Origin: Candidatus Methylobacter oryzae
GTDB taxonomy: Bacteria; Pseudomonadota; Gammaproteobacteria; Methylococcales; Methylomonadaceae
Direction of reading: 5' to 3'
DNA length: 64,000 nucleotides
Assembly: GCF_003994235.2 (NCBI RefSeq)
Contig: NZ_RYFG02000118.1
Coordinates: 56,509 to 120,508, forward strand
In this document: positions 47,990 to 58,450 of the stretch, one piece after another
Position numbering within the stretch: position 1 is the stretch's first letter
How the letters are laid out: every line of letters begins with the position of its first letter
Notes under the pieces: generated by a model
What the model saw: the letters and a program-made list of their open reading frames with translations, nothing else
Told to the model about the DNA's origin: nothing
Databases searched by the model: none
Position numbers and translations under genes: made by a program

Positions 47990-48157
47990 TTACGGCTTTT
48001 GGTTTTTTCTGACCGGATCGGAAGCGGCAATTAATATAATGCCTCCTACAGGGGTTAATAACAGAGAGGCAAAGAAATAGGCCCAAAACCCTAACTTTCT
48101 TTTAATTCCTAAACAGGCGATAAGAAAGCAGATTAAAACATAATATAAACTAAACAT
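47990..48157 (-). CDS. Small membrane protein, 55 residues
   Basis: Small gene read directly from the - strand: starts MFSLYYVLICFLIACLGIKR, ends VRKNQKP, stop TAA at 47990-47992. Two hydrophobic segments (residues ~3-17 and ~24-46) around a short basic loop (KRK), with a charged tail. The Shine-Dalgarno (GGAG) overlaps the stop codon of the upstream binding-protein gene and lies about 8 nt before the ATG, so it is well placed for translation as the third gene of the unit. I do not recognise the family. Good ribosome site and operon position support it as real; function unknown. Confidence 0.65.
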   Translation of the reverse strand: MFSLYYVLICFLIACLGIKRKLGFWAYFFASLLLTPVGGIILIAASDPVRKNQKP

Positions 48158-48160
48158 TTT

Positions 48161-49348
48161 TTACTCCGGTTTTAAAACAATGCGAAATTCGCCATCTTTC
48201 ATTTCTTTGATATACAACGGCTTGTCTACAATGCGCCCTTGATTGTCAAAGAAATTTTTTCCATGCTCGTTTTTAAAGTTATATTTTAAAGTTCCAGCTA
48301 TATCAATCGGTACGGTAGAATCGCTTTTCCTTATCGCTGCGGCAAGGATTCTTAATGCACCATAGCCTTGTCTTGCTGCAAAATTAGGCGGTTCGCCATA
48401 TCTATTTGTAAACTTAGCATAGGCTTCCGACTTAACATCTTCGCTTTCTTGAGTATCATCGTAAGTGGACGCGACAAAAACATTATTGGATTTTTGTCCG
48501 GAGAGTTTCCATAAAGCTGTATCATCCATGCTTATACCGCTGAATAGCGGTTTATCGATGCCCATTGTCCGTAATTGATTAATTACTCGTCCGGCAATTT
48601 CTCCTTTCGCGCCGAGCAAAATAGCATCAAAATTATGCTGCTGTAATTCATAGATCAATTCCCGGAAATCGTGCTGCTTTGGGTCGAGAGAACGGGAGAA
48701 AACTACATTAATATCTTTATCTTTTAATAAACCGCTAAAATTAATTGCGATATTAAGACCTCCCGTGCCTTGCCTCGAATATAGAACGGCAATATTTTTA
48801 TAGTTTTTAAACTCGCAAAATCTGACTAATGCTTGTGCATATTCCCGGGAAGTGGGGAGTATGCTAAAGGTGTATTTAAAACCATGGTTAGTTAAATGCC
48901 GGTCGGTAGCAAACGCCGATATAGATAAAACTCCATACTGTTCATAACTTACCGAAGATGAAATTGCCTGATTCGATTCCTCTATGCTTAGAGCGGCGAC
49001 GATACTCGAATCGCGGACAACTTTTTCTATTACGCGACGGTTATTGTTTTCATCATTATGGAATTCATGAACAACCATTTTCTTGTGTATCAGAACGCCA
49101 TTCTTTGTAAAAGTAAACCCACGCTCATTTTCTTCTTCTAGTGCTAAATCTACTCCTTTCTTAAAACTTTCTCCCAGAAAAGGTAGATTCCACGTAACAG
49201 CAATATGAATATCGCTGTCATCCATTTTTGCCAATTCTTCCCTCTTATGTAGAGAATACTGATAACTGGAAAGATAGCCTAATAGAAAACGTATAGGTAA
49301 AGTCGCGGCGATAATAACTAGCAGCAATGGAATTGCATATTTTTTCAT
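48161..49348 (-). CDS. Branched-chain-type periplasmic substrate-binding protein
   Basis: 395 residues. The N-terminus has a hydrophobic segment (~5-20), either a signal peptide or a membrane anchor; the positively charged region after it (HKREELAK) leaves this open. The rest matches the Leu/Ile/Val-binding (Peripla_BP_6) fold: IHIAVTWNLPFLGESFKKGVDLALEE, a helix/strand pattern with YKNIAVLYSRQGTGG and FDAILLGAKGEIAGRVINQL, and RQGYGALRILAAAI. ABC permease and ATPase genes, the usual partners, are absent. It overlaps the SPFH gene by 4 bp (ATGA), so the two are co-translated. A sensing or scaffolded binding role with the SPFH protein is possible. Confidence 0.82.
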   Translation of the reverse strand: MKKYAIPLLLVIIAATLPIRFLLGYLSSYQYSLHKREELAKMDDSDIHIAVTWNLPFLGESFKKGVDLALEEENERGFTFTKNGVLIHKKMVVHEFHNDENNNRRVIEKVVRDSSIVAALSIEESNQAISSSVSYEQYGVLSISAFATDRHLTNHGFKYTFSILPTSREYAQALVRFCEFKNYKNIAVLYSRQGTGGLNIAINFSGLLKDKDINVVFSRSLDPKQHDFRELIYELQQHNFDAILLGAKGEIAGRVINQLRTMGIDKPLFSGISMDDTALWKLSGQKSNNVFVASTYDDTQESEDVKSEAYAKFTNRYGEPPNFAARQGYGALRILAAAIRKSDSTVPIDIAGTLKYNFKNEHGKNFFDNQGRIVDKPLYIKEMKDGEFRIVLKPE

Positions 49349-50223
49349 TTTGCTTGATGCTTCGACGAGTCCGATTCGCCGCCTAAAATAATCGGCATTT
49401 CTTTAGAACCATTGCCGATTACAACGATTTTCGAATTATCTGAGTTAGAAAGAGCGACAGTAGCCTGAATACCCTGCCATTTTAATATATCCGTTGTTAG
49501 TGATTTATTAATGGTTTCATTAAAGGCCTTAATACCTTCGGCTTCGATCAATTTCCGTTTGGCTTCCAGTTTCTCTACTTCTATCCGATATTCATACGTG
49601 TCAGCCAGCTCTTTAGACTCAATTTTGTTCTCCATTACCGTTTCAATTGATTGCGGCAATGTAATCCGAGTAATAACTACGCCTTGAATTGTAATATAGT
49701 TTTTTTCCAGTTGGTCCATTGTATCATTCACCATAAGCTGAAGAAGAGCCGGGTCAGGTGAATACATTTGGTCAATCGTTAATTGGCCGACCTGAACTCT
49801 GATATTGGATTCTACTTCGGGAATGACTATTTTATTTAAATAGTCAGGACCAACACGCTGATGTAATATTCCTACGGTTTCCAGTTCAGGGTAATAGCGA
49901 ATTGATATTTCCAATTCAACTTTTAGTCCTTCCTTGGTTAAAGCTACCATATTGTGCGGATGCTGTTGAATTCTAGTGTCGTAAATATACATGATATTCC
50001 AGGGGAATATCAGTGTAATACCTTCCGGATACGTCATATCGGTCACTGTCCCTTGTCCGAACCGCCTGTATAAAACGCCCACTTCCCCGGATTTTATCGA
50101 TATAACAACAGAGGACCAGAAAAACGCCAGGAAAAGTACAGTGATTAAAACTAGGGTTATAATCGTCGCCAGATTTCGTTTTATAAATGGCTCTGGTGAA
50201 TTGCTCATAGGATATTCAGACAT
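49345..50223 (-). CDS. SPFH/band-7 (prohibitin-like) membrane protein
   Basis: 292 residues. One N-terminal transmembrane helix (~19-41), then an SPFH domain: ISIKSGEVGVLYRRFGQGTVTD, PEGITLIFPWNIMYIYDTRIQQ, TKEGLKVELEISIRYYP, IPEVESNIRVQVGQLT, followed by a charged helical stretch (EYRIEVEKLEAKRKLIEAEGIKAFNE split over ~213-240) typical for oligomerization. Proteins of this family form large membrane-ring assemblies and organise membrane proteins or proteases. Here it heads a three-gene unit with a solute-binding protein and a small membrane protein, not a protease (HflC-like) or NfeD partner. Confidence 0.88.
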   Translation of the reverse strand: MSEYPMSNSPEPFIKRNLATIITLVLITVLFLAFFWSSVVISIKSGEVGVLYRRFGQGTVTDMTYPEGITLIFPWNIMYIYDTRIQQHPHNMVALTKEGLKVELEISIRYYPELETVGILHQRVGPDYLNKIVIPEVESNIRVQVGQLTIDQMYSPDPALLQLMVNDTMDQLEKNYITIQGVVITRITLPQSIETVMENKIESKELADTYEYRIEVEKLEAKRKLIEAEGIKAFNETINKSLTTDILKWQGIQATVALSNSDNSKIVVIGNGSKEMPIILGGESDSSKHQAK

Positions 50224-50719
50224 TATATTATTTACGTTTAATCGATAGGCTATTTTAAAATATCCGCACTTGGTAAATATTTTTAATAAGCTTTTTTAAA
50301 TTCATCGTTTGAGGGCGACCAATAGAGCCGATCATTAAGCGGCAAGACCGTTCAAAAGTAAAAGCTATGCCAAGTTAGATTGATAAATTATTGAATAGTA
50401 ACATGGTGCCTAAAAACATGGGAAACTTTTTACTTAAGTCTCAGGGCTTGTTTTTGCTTTCTATCCATTAGCTTTACCTTTGGATATAGATAGAAAAGTT
50501 CTTATAAAAAATCATGGCTGGATAATAATTTGCTTTTTACCCAAGGGCATAAGTTTCGTTGAGCAGACAAACTGCTCAGCTCAGCTTTATCGACAATTCG
50601 GGGAATACGGATATTAATGAGCCTTGGTTTTCTCTCCGATGTTTATATGCGATCAAGATATTTAATAAATATTCGAGCTGCATATACCGGGTAGCCGGTA
50701 TCATTTTGTCGTTGCGCCG
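50224..50719. other. Intergenic region, 496 bp, with one palindromic repeat
   Basis: AT-rich spacer between the SPFH unit and the polysaccharide deacetylase, both on the - strand. It holds one copy of the dispersed two-hairpin repeat (50535-50595). I see no convincing gene in it. The promoter of the SPFH unit should lie in its left part, but I cannot point to hexamers with confidence. Confidence 0.5.
50535..50595 (-). repeat. Dispersed two-hairpin palindromic element, intergenic copy (inverted)
   Basis: On the - strand it reads TGTCGATAAAGCTGAG, then hairpin 1 (GAGCAG, TTTGT loop, CTGCTC; 50561-50577), then ACGAAACTTATGCCCTTGGGT. It is the closest intergenic relative of the second unit in the thioesterase gene (same GCAG/CTGC stem). 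Confidence 0.85.
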
Positions 50720-51490
50720 TTATTCATAAGCTTCAATTTTTAAAAGCCGTTCCACGCTGACGATCTTATAGCCATTTTCTTTCGTAAAATTAAGCGTTTG
50801 CTTTAGCGCCTGAACGGTGCTGTCCGAAGTGTCGTGAAACAGGATAATTGCGCCAGGCTTTATTTGTGTTTGTACGCGTTTGCTTATGGTTTGTATGTTA
50901 TCGCTCGTTGTATCGAACGAGCGGATGCTCCAGCCTATAATGTTGTAATTCAACAGTTTTGACGCTTTTACAAGGTTGGGTGTGGTTACTCCGTAAGGCG
51001 GGCGGAATAATTTCATGCGTTTGCCGATGATATTAAACACACTTTCGGCAGTCCGGTTTAGTTCATCTTTAAAGCCTTGCTGGCTTTTAAAATCGATGTA
51101 AAAAGAATGCGTGTAGCTGTGGTTGCCGATACTATGCCCGTCTGCATCGATCTGTTTCAAAATGCCCTCATTGCCTCGGATGTTCTTGCCGATGACGAAA
51201 AAAGTTGCCGATGCATTGTATTGCGCTAAAGTTGAGAGTACCTGCGGGGTATATTGACGATTTGGACCGTCGTCAAACGAAAGGGCAATTTCTTTCTCGG
51301 AAACATTTCCATAACAATAGGCCTGGGTATGAAAATTAGATTGAATGATTGCCGATCCGTAAATAATTAGCGCCAAATAAATGCCGCTTGGCAATATCAG
51401 CCATTGCAGGTTGATTTCAAAAAATAGGTGTAACAAACCGACAACAATGACGGCAATAACAAATCCGCTACGGGCTGATTTAAATGTCAT
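50720..51490 (-). CDS. Polysaccharide deacetylase (NodB/CE4 family)
   Basis: 256 residues. Two hydrophobic segments at the N-terminus (~9-24 and ~28-50) anchor it in the membrane. The NodB domain has the CE4 motifs SFDDGPN (~70, metal Asp), HSIGNHSYTHS (~117, metal His pair) and RPPYG (~165), plus ILFHDTSD near the end. It probably removes acetyl groups from an N-acetylated envelope or exported polysaccharide, or peptidoglycan. No polysaccharide synthesis genes are next to it; the neighbour is glgA, whose product, glycogen, has no acetyl groups, so a direct link to glycogen is unlikely. No clear Shine-Dalgarno before the ATG. Confidence 0.88.
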   Translation of the reverse strand: MTFKSARSGFVIAVIVVGLLHLFFEINLQWLILPSGIYLALIIYGSAIIQSNFHTQAYCYGNVSEKEIALSFDDGPNRQYTPQVLSTLAQYNASATFFVIGKNIRGNEGILKQIDADGHSIGNHSYTHSFYIDFKSQQGFKDELNRTAESVFNIIGKRMKLFRPPYGVTTPNLVKASKLLNYNIIGWSIRSFDTTSDNIQTISKRVQTQIKPGAIILFHDTSDSTVQALKQTLNFTKENGYKIVSVERLLKIEAYE

Positions 51491-51543
51491 TTGATATGTT
51501 TACTAATTGCTCGGCAGCGAGTTTTGCATACCTTAACAAGATC

Positions 51544-51577
51544 AACCAAGACCGTATGCAGTGTTACGGTCTTGGTT
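51544..51577. terminator. Strong hairpin between glgA and deacetylase genes
   Basis: Perfect 13-bp stem (AACCAAGACCGTA at 51544-51556, complement at 51565-51577) with an 8-nt loop. It lies 33 bp after the glgA stop codon (- strand). The T-run is on the + side (TTTT at 51576-51579), so on the - strand it is a hairpin without a clear U-tract. Most likely ends or protects the glgB-glgA transcript. Confidence 0.6.
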
Positions 51578-51609
51578 TTCATAAATTGAGCGGGGTGACG
51601 ATAATTGCT

Positions 51610-53043
51610 TTACAGGTGGCTATACAAGGTCATGTACTGCTTGGCGCTTTTACTCCAGGAGTAGTCTTTTTGCATGCCGTTTATTTGTAACTGTTTCCAG
51701 GTTTTGGAATGGTTGTATAAAATCAGCGAGCGTTTGATGGCTTCCATCAGCGTCCCCGCGTTGGCTTCATTGAAAACCAGCCCTGTTGCGGTATTGTTAT
51801 TTAGCGTTTCCGGAACGGTATCAATGACGGTATCGGCCAGCCCTCCAGTTTTTCTGACAATGGGGATAGTACCGTAACGTTGGCTGTATATCTGGTTTAA
51901 ACCGCAAGGTTCAAAGCGCGACGGCATCAGGAAGATGTCCGCGCCGGCTTCAATTAGGTGCGCCAGTGTTTCATCGTAGCCGATAGTAATTGATATTTTA
52001 TCGGGGTGGCTTTCGGCAAAATTATGCAGGCGCTGTTCAAAGCCTTTATTCCCACTGCCAAGCAATACGAATTGCAACGGATGCGTCAGCATTTCGGGGA
52101 GACATTCCAATATCAGGTCTATGCCTTTTTGTTCTACTAAACGGCTGATAAGCCCAAACACGGGAATGCTTTTATCAACCGGTAAGGAGACCTTTTCCTG
52201 TAATGCCGCTTTGTTGAGCTGTTTTTTATTTAATGTTGAGTGGTTAAAGGTTTGGACGATGTTGGCATCGGTTTCGGGATTCCAGTGGTCGGAATCTATG
52301 CCGTTGATAATGCCGCTCAGGAAGTCTTTCCGGTAACTCAGCAGGCCTTCCAGTCCGTAGCCGAATTCGGCGGTTTGAATCTCTTTGGCATAGGTTGGAC
52401 TAACAGTGGTAATACGGTCCGAGTAAACCAGGCCGCCTTTAAGAAACGACAACATGTCATGGAATTCTATGCCATGGGGGTTCCAAAGCTGGCCCGGCAA
52501 ATTTAACGAAAGGTAAGTCGCTTTTGGGAATATGCCCTGGTAAGCCATATTATGTATCGTAAAAACAATAGCCGGACGGCTGTATTCCAACGATAGCAGG
52601 GCAGGCACCAAGCCGCTCTGCCAGTCGTTGCAGTGGACGATGTCGGGTTTCCAATCCAGCCAGCTCCGGTTCATCGCAACTTCGACAGTGACGCGGCAAA
52701 ATAAAGCAAAACGTTCCGCGCCGTTGGCCCATGGTTTGCCGTGTTCATCGACATAGGGATTGCCCGGATAATTAAAAAATTCGGGGCAATCGACCAGCCA
52801 CACGGTGACGCCGGTACCGGGCAGCCGGGTTTCCAGAATATTCACGGCATAATTGTTGACATAAACCGTGCTTAAGTAGCGGACTTCTTCCGTTCTGTTG
52901 ATGGCCTGATAGTTAGGCATGATAATGCGTACATCTTCACCCAATTCCGATAGCGCCTTGGGCAGACTACCGGAGACATCGGCCAAACCTCCTGTTTTAA
53001 TCAGAGGATGGGCTTCACTGGTGACAAAAAGTATTTTTTTCAT
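51610..53043 (-). CDS. glgA: Glycogen synthase (ADP-glucose type)
   Basis: 477 residues, GT5 family. N-terminal ADP-glucose binding motif KTGGLADVSGSLPKAL (~17-32), VHCNDWQSGLVPALL (~139), and in the C-terminal Rossmann half FGLISRLVEQKGIDL, IFLMPSRFEPCGLNQIYS (catalytic Glu) and GTIPIVRKTGGLADTV. It adds glucose from ADP-glucose to the growing alpha-1,4-glucan. Length is normal for bacterial GlgA. It lies 48 bp downstream of glgB on the same strand, so the two are probably one transcript, divergent from glgC, which makes the ADP-glucose substrate. Confidence 0.96.
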   Translation of the reverse strand: MKKILFVTSEAHPLIKTGGLADVSGSLPKALSELGEDVRIIMPNYQAINRTEEVRYLSTVYVNNYAVNILETRLPGTGVTVWLVDCPEFFNYPGNPYVDEHGKPWANGAERFALFCRVTVEVAMNRSWLDWKPDIVHCNDWQSGLVPALLSLEYSRPAIVFTIHNMAYQGIFPKATYLSLNLPGQLWNPHGIEFHDMLSFLKGGLVYSDRITTVSPTYAKEIQTAEFGYGLEGLLSYRKDFLSGIINGIDSDHWNPETDANIVQTFNHSTLNKKQLNKAALQEKVSLPVDKSIPVFGLISRLVEQKGIDLILECLPEMLTHPLQFVLLGSGNKGFEQRLHNFAESHPDKISITIGYDETLAHLIEAGADIFLMPSRFEPCGLNQIYSQRYGTIPIVRKTGGLADTVIDTVPETLNNNTATGLVFNEANAGTLMEAIKRSLILYNHSKTWKQLQINGMQKDYSWSKSAKQYMTLYSHL

Positions 53044-53091
53044 TTACCTTCGCTGTAATTTGATTAAATGTAGGGAGCTGAATTTTGATAG

Positions 53092-55317
53092 TTATAATTT
53101 CAAGATTATGCCACCCAGAGGCGGTAACGTAAGGCTGATGGAGTGAGGCTGGTTCATCCAGGGCGTGGGCTCCGATAATGCTGCGCCATTGCCGACATTG
53201 CCGCCGTCATAATATCCGGAGTCGGAGTTGAATATTTCCGTATAGGTGCCTGGCAGCGGTACGCCAATCCGGTATTGTTCACGCATTACCGGGGTAAAGT
53301 TCAGCACCACGATCAAATCTTCATGCTCGGTTTTACGCCGATAACTGATGATGGATTGTTGCACGTCGTGGCAATCGATCCATTCAAAGCCATGGTGATC
53401 GAAATCGTGTTGATATAAAGCGGGATGTTTTTTGTAAAGATGATTCAGGTCTTTTACCAATGTCTGTACGCCTTTGTGATGTGCATAATCCAGAACATAC
53501 CAGTCCAAGTCCTTGTTGAAGTTCCATTCCGTACCTTGACCGAATTCGCAGCCCATGAATAGCAGTTTCTTGCCGGGGTAGGTGAACATTAAGGTGTACA
53601 GCAGCCGAAGGTTGGCGAAGCGCTGCCATTCGTCTCCGGGCATTTTGCTGACTAACGAGCCTTTGCCGTGCACGACTTCGTCGTGGGAGAAAGGCAGGCA
53701 GAAGTTTTCGGTAAACGCATAGAGCATGCCGAACGTGAGCTGGTCGTGATGGTATTTGCGATGTATCGGCTCCTGGCTCATGTAAGCCAAGGTGTCGTGC
53801 ATCCAGCCCATATTCCATTTCATCGAGAAACCCAAACCGCCGGTCCAGGTCGGACGGGTGACTTGCGGCCAGGACGTGGATTCTTCGGCCATCATGACGG
53901 TGCCGGGATGTTGCTGGTGCGTGACGGAATTGAGCTCCCTCAGGAAGTCGATCGCTTCCAGGTTCTCGTTGCCGCCGTACATATTGGGAATCCAGTCGTT
54001 TTCGTTGCGTGAATAATCCAGGTACAGCATTGACGCAACCGCATCGACACGCAAGCCGTCAAGATGGAATTCCTCCAGCCAGAAGATGGCGCTGGACAGC
54101 AAAAAGTTTTTCACTTCGTTGCGGCCATAATTATAAATCAGCGTACCCCAGTCGCGGTGCTCGCCTTTACGCGGATCTTCGTGTTCATAAAGTGCGCTGC
54201 CGTCAAAGCGGGCTAGTGCAAAGTTGTCTTTAGGGAAGTGCGCCGGTACCCAATCCAGGATGACGCCGATTCCGTTTTGATGAAGGGTGTCGATAAAATA
54301 GCGAAAGTCATCCGGCGTGCCGAAGCGGCTGGTTGGGGCAAAATAACCGGTGGTTTGGTAACCCCAGGACGCGTCCAACGGATGTTCGGTGATTGGTAAT
54401 AATTCAATATGGGTATAACCCATGTCTTTGACATAATCGACTAGCTGCTCGGCCAGTTGACGATAATTCAGGAAATTGCCTAGATGGTCGCGTCGCCAGG
54501 AGCCCAGATGCACTTCATAAATAGACATAGGTTCATGCAGCCAATTGTGGCGCACGCGGTCACTCATCCATTGTTGGTCTTCCCAAACATAGCTGTCTTC
54601 GTTAATTACGACGGACGCGGTATTGGGGCGGAACTCGAATTGCTGACCGTAAGGATCGGTTTTTAACAGAACTTCATGGCTGTTACGGTTTAGAATCTCA
54701 AATTTATAGTAACAGCCGGCATGCAAGCCCGGCACAAACAGTTCCCAGATGCCGCTGCCGCCCAAACTGCGCATCGGGTTGCAGCGTCCGTCCCAGTGAT
54801 TGAAATCGCCTACCACGCTGACTCTGCCGGCATTAGGCGCCCATACTGCAAATAAAACCCCTTCAATACCATCGACGGTATGTAAGTGTCCGCCCAGTTT
54901 TTGGTAGATATGCCAATGTTTGCCTTCGCCGAATAAATGTTGGTCGAATTCCGGAAATTGAACGCCAAAATCGTACGGGTCGTAATTTTCGTGTTTGTAA
55001 CCGCTTTTGTCGACCCAGGATAATTGATAATGTTCTGGTAATTGCTCATGTTCGGCGTTATATTCAAAAAAGTCCGTATTGGGCAAGCGGTCTAAAGCAG
55101 CGCCGTTATGGCTAAAGCATACTGTTTCCGCATAAGGCAGATACACCTTAACTTGAATACGGTTGTTCTTGAGATGGCGACCTAAAACTGAGAAAGGATC
55201 ATGATGTCTGGCTTCGATAATTTTTATGGCATCGGAATCAAGTGCGTTTGTCACCCCGGATGGTGCATGTGCCGCAAGCCCTTCTGGAGCGGACTCGGTA
55301 TTAGATTGCTTTTTCAC
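53092..55317 (-). CDS. glgB: 1,4-alpha-glucan branching enzyme
   Basis: 741 residues, GH13. After an N-terminal stretch of ~25 low-complexity residues come the CBM48-like N domains ([10 protein letters not shown] ~36; [22 protein letters not shown] ~157), then the catalytic barrel: [23 protein letters not shown] (nucleophile Asp), [10 protein letters not shown] (acid/base Glu) and [12 protein letters not shown]. Family-typical length and order. It introduces alpha-1,6 branches into glycogen. First gene of the - strand glycogen unit; a GAGG ribosome site lies before the ATG. It diverges from glgC over a 91-bp spacer, which must hold both promoters. Confidence 0.97.
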   Translation of the reverse strand: MKKQSNTESAPEGLAAHAPSGVTNALDSDAIKIIEARHHDPFSVLGRHLKNNRIQVKVYLPYAETVCFSHNGAALDRLPNTDFFEYNAEHEQLPEHYQLSWVDKSGYKHENYDPYDFGVQFPEFDQHLFGEGKHWHIYQKLGGHLHTVDGIEGVLFAVWAPNAGRVSVVGDFNHWDGRCNPMRSLGGSGIWELFVPGLHAGCYYKFEILNRNSHEVLLKTDPYGQQFEFRPNTASVVINEDSYVWEDQQWMSDRVRHNWLHEPMSIYEVHLGSWRRDHLGNFLNYRQLAEQLVDYVKDMGYTHIELLPITEHPLDASWGYQTTGYFAPTSRFGTPDDFRYFIDTLHQNGIGVILDWVPAHFPKDNFALARFDGSALYEHEDPRKGEHRDWGTLIYNYGRNEVKNFLLSSAIFWLEEFHLDGLRVDAVASMLYLDYSRNENDWIPNMYGGNENLEAIDFLRELNSVTHQQHPGTVMMAEESTSWPQVTRPTWTGGLGFSMKWNMGWMHDTLAYMSQEPIHRKYHHDQLTFGMLYAFTENFCLPFSHDEVVHGKGSLVSKMPGDEWQRFANLRLLYTLMFTYPGKKLLFMGCEFGQGTEWNFNKDLDWYVLDYAHHKGVQTLVKDLNHLYKKHPALYQHDFDHHGFEWIDCHDVQQSIISYRRKTEHEDLIVVLNFTPVMREQYRIGVPLPGTYTEIFNSDSGYYDGGNVGNGAALSEPTPWMNQPHSISLTLPPLGGIILKL

Positions 55318-55408
55318 TATGAATAGCCTCGGCGTAATGGAATAATAGTTAGGTGAATGTTACCAAACACATCAAGAGTTGTCAGTCTATTCCACATGGA
55401 GATGAAAA

Positions 55409-56689
55409 ATGTCAGCGTCAAGTACTCATAAGCACGATCATAATATCAGTCATTTAACTCGTAACACCGTCGCACTCATATTGGCTGGTGGTCGCGGTTC
55501 ACGATTAATGAATATGACCGATTGGCGCGCTAAGCCCGCTGTACCCTTTGGCGGCAAATTTAGAATTATCGATTTTCCCCTGTCGAACTGCATGAATTCC
55601 GGTATACGCAAGATAGGGGTTTTAACTCAATACAAGGCTGACTCACTGATCAGGCATATTCAGCAAGGCTGGGGCTTTTTACGCGGCGAGTTCGGAGAGT
55701 ATGTCGACTTGATGCCTGCCCAACAAAGGCATGATGAGAATTCCTGGTATGCAGGAACCGCTGACGCTGTTTTTCAAAATATCGATATTTTGCGTAGCCG
55801 CCATCCGGAACATATCTTGGTCCTGGCCGGGGATCATATTTATAAAATGGATTACGGTGCGATGCTGGCCGATCACGTTGAAAAAAACGCCGATTTAACG
55901 ATAGGCTGTATAGAAGTCTCGCTACAGGACGCAACGGCTTTTGGCGTCATGGATGTGGATGAAAATCGGAGAGTCAGGGATTTTGTCGAAAAACCCGAGC
56001 ATCCCCCGGTGATGCCGGGCAGAACCGATACCGCCTTGGCATCGATGGGGATTTATATTTTTAATGCCGGTTTTCTGTTTGAGCAATTGCTTAAGGATGC
56101 GGATACCAAAGGCTCCAGCCATGATTTCGGTAAAGATATTATTCCTGCCGTGATCGATAAATATATCGTTAACGCTTACCCGTTTTTGGATTTACAAAGC
56201 GGGGAACAAAGTTACTGGCGCGATGTGGGGACCATTGATGCGTATTGGGCTGCGAATATGGAATTGATTGGCGTTAAACCGGACCTGAATTTGTATGACA
56301 AAACTTGGCCCATATGGACTTATCAAGCGCAAACGCCACCGGCCAAGTTCGTATTTGATAGCGACAAAAGGCGGGGTTCGGCTGTTGACTCAATGGTTTC
56401 AGGAGGCTGCGTCATTTCGGGTGCTACAGTCAGGCATTCTTTATTATTCTCCAATGTTCGCGTTAACTCGTATACGACCTTGCAAGATACGATCGTTTTA
56501 CCGGAAGTGAATATCGGCCGCCATTGCCGCATCACCAAAGCGATTATTGAAAAAGGCTGTGAAGTTCCGGAAGGCACAATCATCGGTGAGGATAGGGCTG
56601 AAGACGAAAAGCGCTTTCATGTCAGTCACGGCGGAGTCGTTTTGGTAACGCCGGATATGCTGGGACAAAAAAGACATTATGTCCGATAA
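55409..56689 (+). CDS. glgC: Glucose-1-phosphate adenylyltransferase (ADP-glucose pyrophosphorylase)
   Basis: 426 residues. Nucleotidyltransferase N-terminal half with [11 protein letters not shown] (~24-34), [20 protein letters not shown] (~43-62), [16 protein letters not shown] (~134) and FVEKP (~190), then a left-handed beta-helix C-terminal half (for example [19 protein letters not shown]). It makes ADP-glucose from glucose-1-phosphate and ATP, the committed step to glycogen. Strong ribosome site (GGAG). It overlaps the GH57 gene by 11 bp, so the two are coupled. Length is usual for proteobacterial GlgC. Confidence 0.97.
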   Translation: MSASSTHKHDHNISHLTRNTVALILAGGRGSRLMNMTDWRAKPAVPFGGKFRIIDFPLSNCMNSGIRKIGVLTQYKADSLIRHIQQGWGFLRGEFGEYVDLMPAQQRHDENSWYAGTADAVFQNIDILRSRHPEHILVLAGDHIYKMDYGAMLADHVEKNADLTIGCIEVSLQDATAFGVMDVDENRRVRDFVEKPEHPPVMPGRTDTALASMGIYIFNAGFLFEQLLKDADTKGSSHDFGKDIIPAVIDKYIVNAYPFLDLQSGEQSYWRDVGTIDAYWAANMELIGVKPDLNLYDKTWPIWTYQAQTPPAKFVFDSDKRRGSAVDSMVSGGCVISGATVRHSLLFSNVRVNSYTTLQDTIVLPEVNIGRHCRITKAIIEKGCEVPEGTIIGEDRAEDEKRFHVSHGGVVLVTPDMLGQKRHYVR

Positions 56690-58373
56690 CAAAAAATTGA
56701 AACTCGTTTTGTGCTGGCACATGCACCAGCCGGAATATAGAGATTTGCAGTCGGGAGAATTCAAGCTGCCGTGGACATATCTGCATGTGATTAAAGACTA
56801 TGTGGATATGGCGGCACATCTGGAGGCAGTGCCGCAGGCCAAAGCGGTAGTCAATTTTGCGCCGATATTGTTGGAACAAATTGAGGAATACGCCAGGCAG
56901 GTCAACGGCTATTTGCACGATCAAATTTCTATTACGGATCCTTTATTGGCGGCACTGGTTAATCCCAGTATTCCGGCAGACCCCGAAGAGCGCATGAAAT
57001 TGGTCAAGGATTGCATGCGCGCAAACCGGGAAAGACAGATAAACCGCTATCCGACGTTCAAAAGATTGATTGAAATGGCCGATTGGCTCGAGCATCATTA
57101 TGATTCTCTGACCTACGTCAATTCTCAATTTATAGGCGATATTCTGGCTTGGTATCATCTGATTTGGATGGGGGAAACTATCAAGTTAAGCGATACTCGG
57201 ATAAAACGGCTGATAGAAAAAGGATCCGGTTATACGCTACACGACAGGATCGAAATTATAGAGGTCATTGCCGAGCAACTGACCACTATTATCTGTCGAT
57301 ACAAGGCATTAGCCAGAAAAGGGCAGGTTGAGCTTTCTGTGACGCCTTACGCTCATCCTATCATGCCGCTTTTACTGGATTTGAATTCTACCCGCGAGGC
57401 TATGCCCGATGCGCCTCTGCCGGAGTTGGATGCTTATCCGGGGGGAGAAGAGCGTATTGTCTGGCATCTTGATAAAGGGGTGCAGACTTTCAAGCGCCTG
57501 TTCGGTTTTAAACCTAAAGGGTGTTGGCCTTCGGAAGGCAGTGTGAGTGGCCCGACATTAAAAATATTGGGTGATTTTGGTTTTGAGTGGGCAGCCAGCG
57601 GCGGCTCTGTACTGCATAACAGTTTAAATCTTCCTGAAAACGATAAAACATTGGGCATTCATCACCCTTTCAAGCTTCAGGAAACCAATGTAGCGTGTTT
57701 TTTTCGTGATGATGGCTTGTCCGACCTGATCGGTTTTGAGTATTCAAAATGGCATGCCGATGATGCGGTTGGCGATTTGATTCACCACCTCGAAAATATT
57801 GCAGCCCATGAGCCAGGTGATAAGGTGGTCTCAATCATCATGGATGGCGAGAATGCATGGGAATATTTTCCTGCGAATGGCTATTACTTTCTCAGTGCTT
57901 TATACGAAAGATTGGCCGGCCATCCAAATATCGAGTTAACGACTTTTTCGGAGTGTCTGCAAAATAAGGCCGAGGTTAAGCCATTGGCAAAGATAGTTGC
58001 AGGCAGTTGGGTTTACGGCACTTTCTCGACCTGGATAGGCGATGTGGACAAAAACCGCGGCTGGGATATGCTGGGCGATGTGAAATGGACTTTCGACAAG
58101 GTCATTTCAGCGGGTAGATTAACGGAAAAACAAATAGAACAGGCTGAACTTCAGCTGGCTGTCTGTGAAGGATCTGACTGGTTTTGGTGGTTTGGGGATT
58201 ATAATCCGGGGGAAGCGGTTAGTAATTTTGAAAAGCAATATAGGCTTAATTTGGCTAACTTATACAGACTGTTAGGCGAGGAGCCTCCCGCTTATCTGTC
58301 AATGTCTTTTACGCAAGGTTCCGGTACTCCGGCTATGGGGGGGGCAATGCGTCCAGGCGTTGAATTTACATAA
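56679..58373 (+). CDS. Glycoside hydrolase family 57 (alpha-amylase/amylopullulanase-like)
   Basis: 564 residues with the GH57 marks: [11 protein letters not shown] (~10-20), a middle region with [13 protein letters not shown] (~284) where the catalytic nucleophile Glu sits, and [12 protein letters not shown] (~386) with the acid/base Asp, followed by a [14 protein letters not shown] segment (~443). GH57 enzymes hydrolyse or transfer alpha-1,4 (some alpha-1,6) glucan bonds. It overlaps glgC by 11 bp and precedes malQ, so it works on glycogen or its maltodextrins, probably in the cytoplasm since no signal peptide is seen. Which activity (amylase, transferase or branching) cannot be read from the motifs alone. 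Confidence 0.9.
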   Translation: MSDNKKLKLVLCWHMHQPEYRDLQSGEFKLPWTYLHVIKDYVDMAAHLEAVPQAKAVVNFAPILLEQIEEYARQVNGYLHDQISITDPLLAALVNPSIPADPEERMKLVKDCMRANRERQINRYPTFKRLIEMADWLEHHYDSLTYVNSQFIGDILAWYHLIWMGETIKLSDTRIKRLIEKGSGYTLHDRIEIIEVIAEQLTTIICRYKALARKGQVELSVTPYAHPIMPLLLDLNSTREAMPDAPLPELDAYPGGEERIVWHLDKGVQTFKRLFGFKPKGCWPSEGSVSGPTLKILGDFGFEWAASGGSVLHNSLNLPENDKTLGIHHPFKLQETNVACFFRDDGLSDLIGFEYSKWHADDAVGDLIHHLENIAAHEPGDKVVSIIMDGENAWEYFPANGYYFLSALYERLAGHPNIELTTFSECLQNKAEVKPLAKIVAGSWVYGTFSTWIGDVDKNRGWDMLGDVKWTFDKVISAGRLTEKQIEQAELQLAVCEGSDWFWWFGDYNPGEAVSNFEKQYRLNLANLYRLLGEEPPAYLSMSFTQGSGTPAMGGAMRPGVEFT

Positions 58374-58450
58374 TTGATGGGGGTTAATATTTGGTTCTCC
58401 GCATTCAATAAAACCAGCAATTAAAAAACATAAACGAGAGATCGCTAAGT

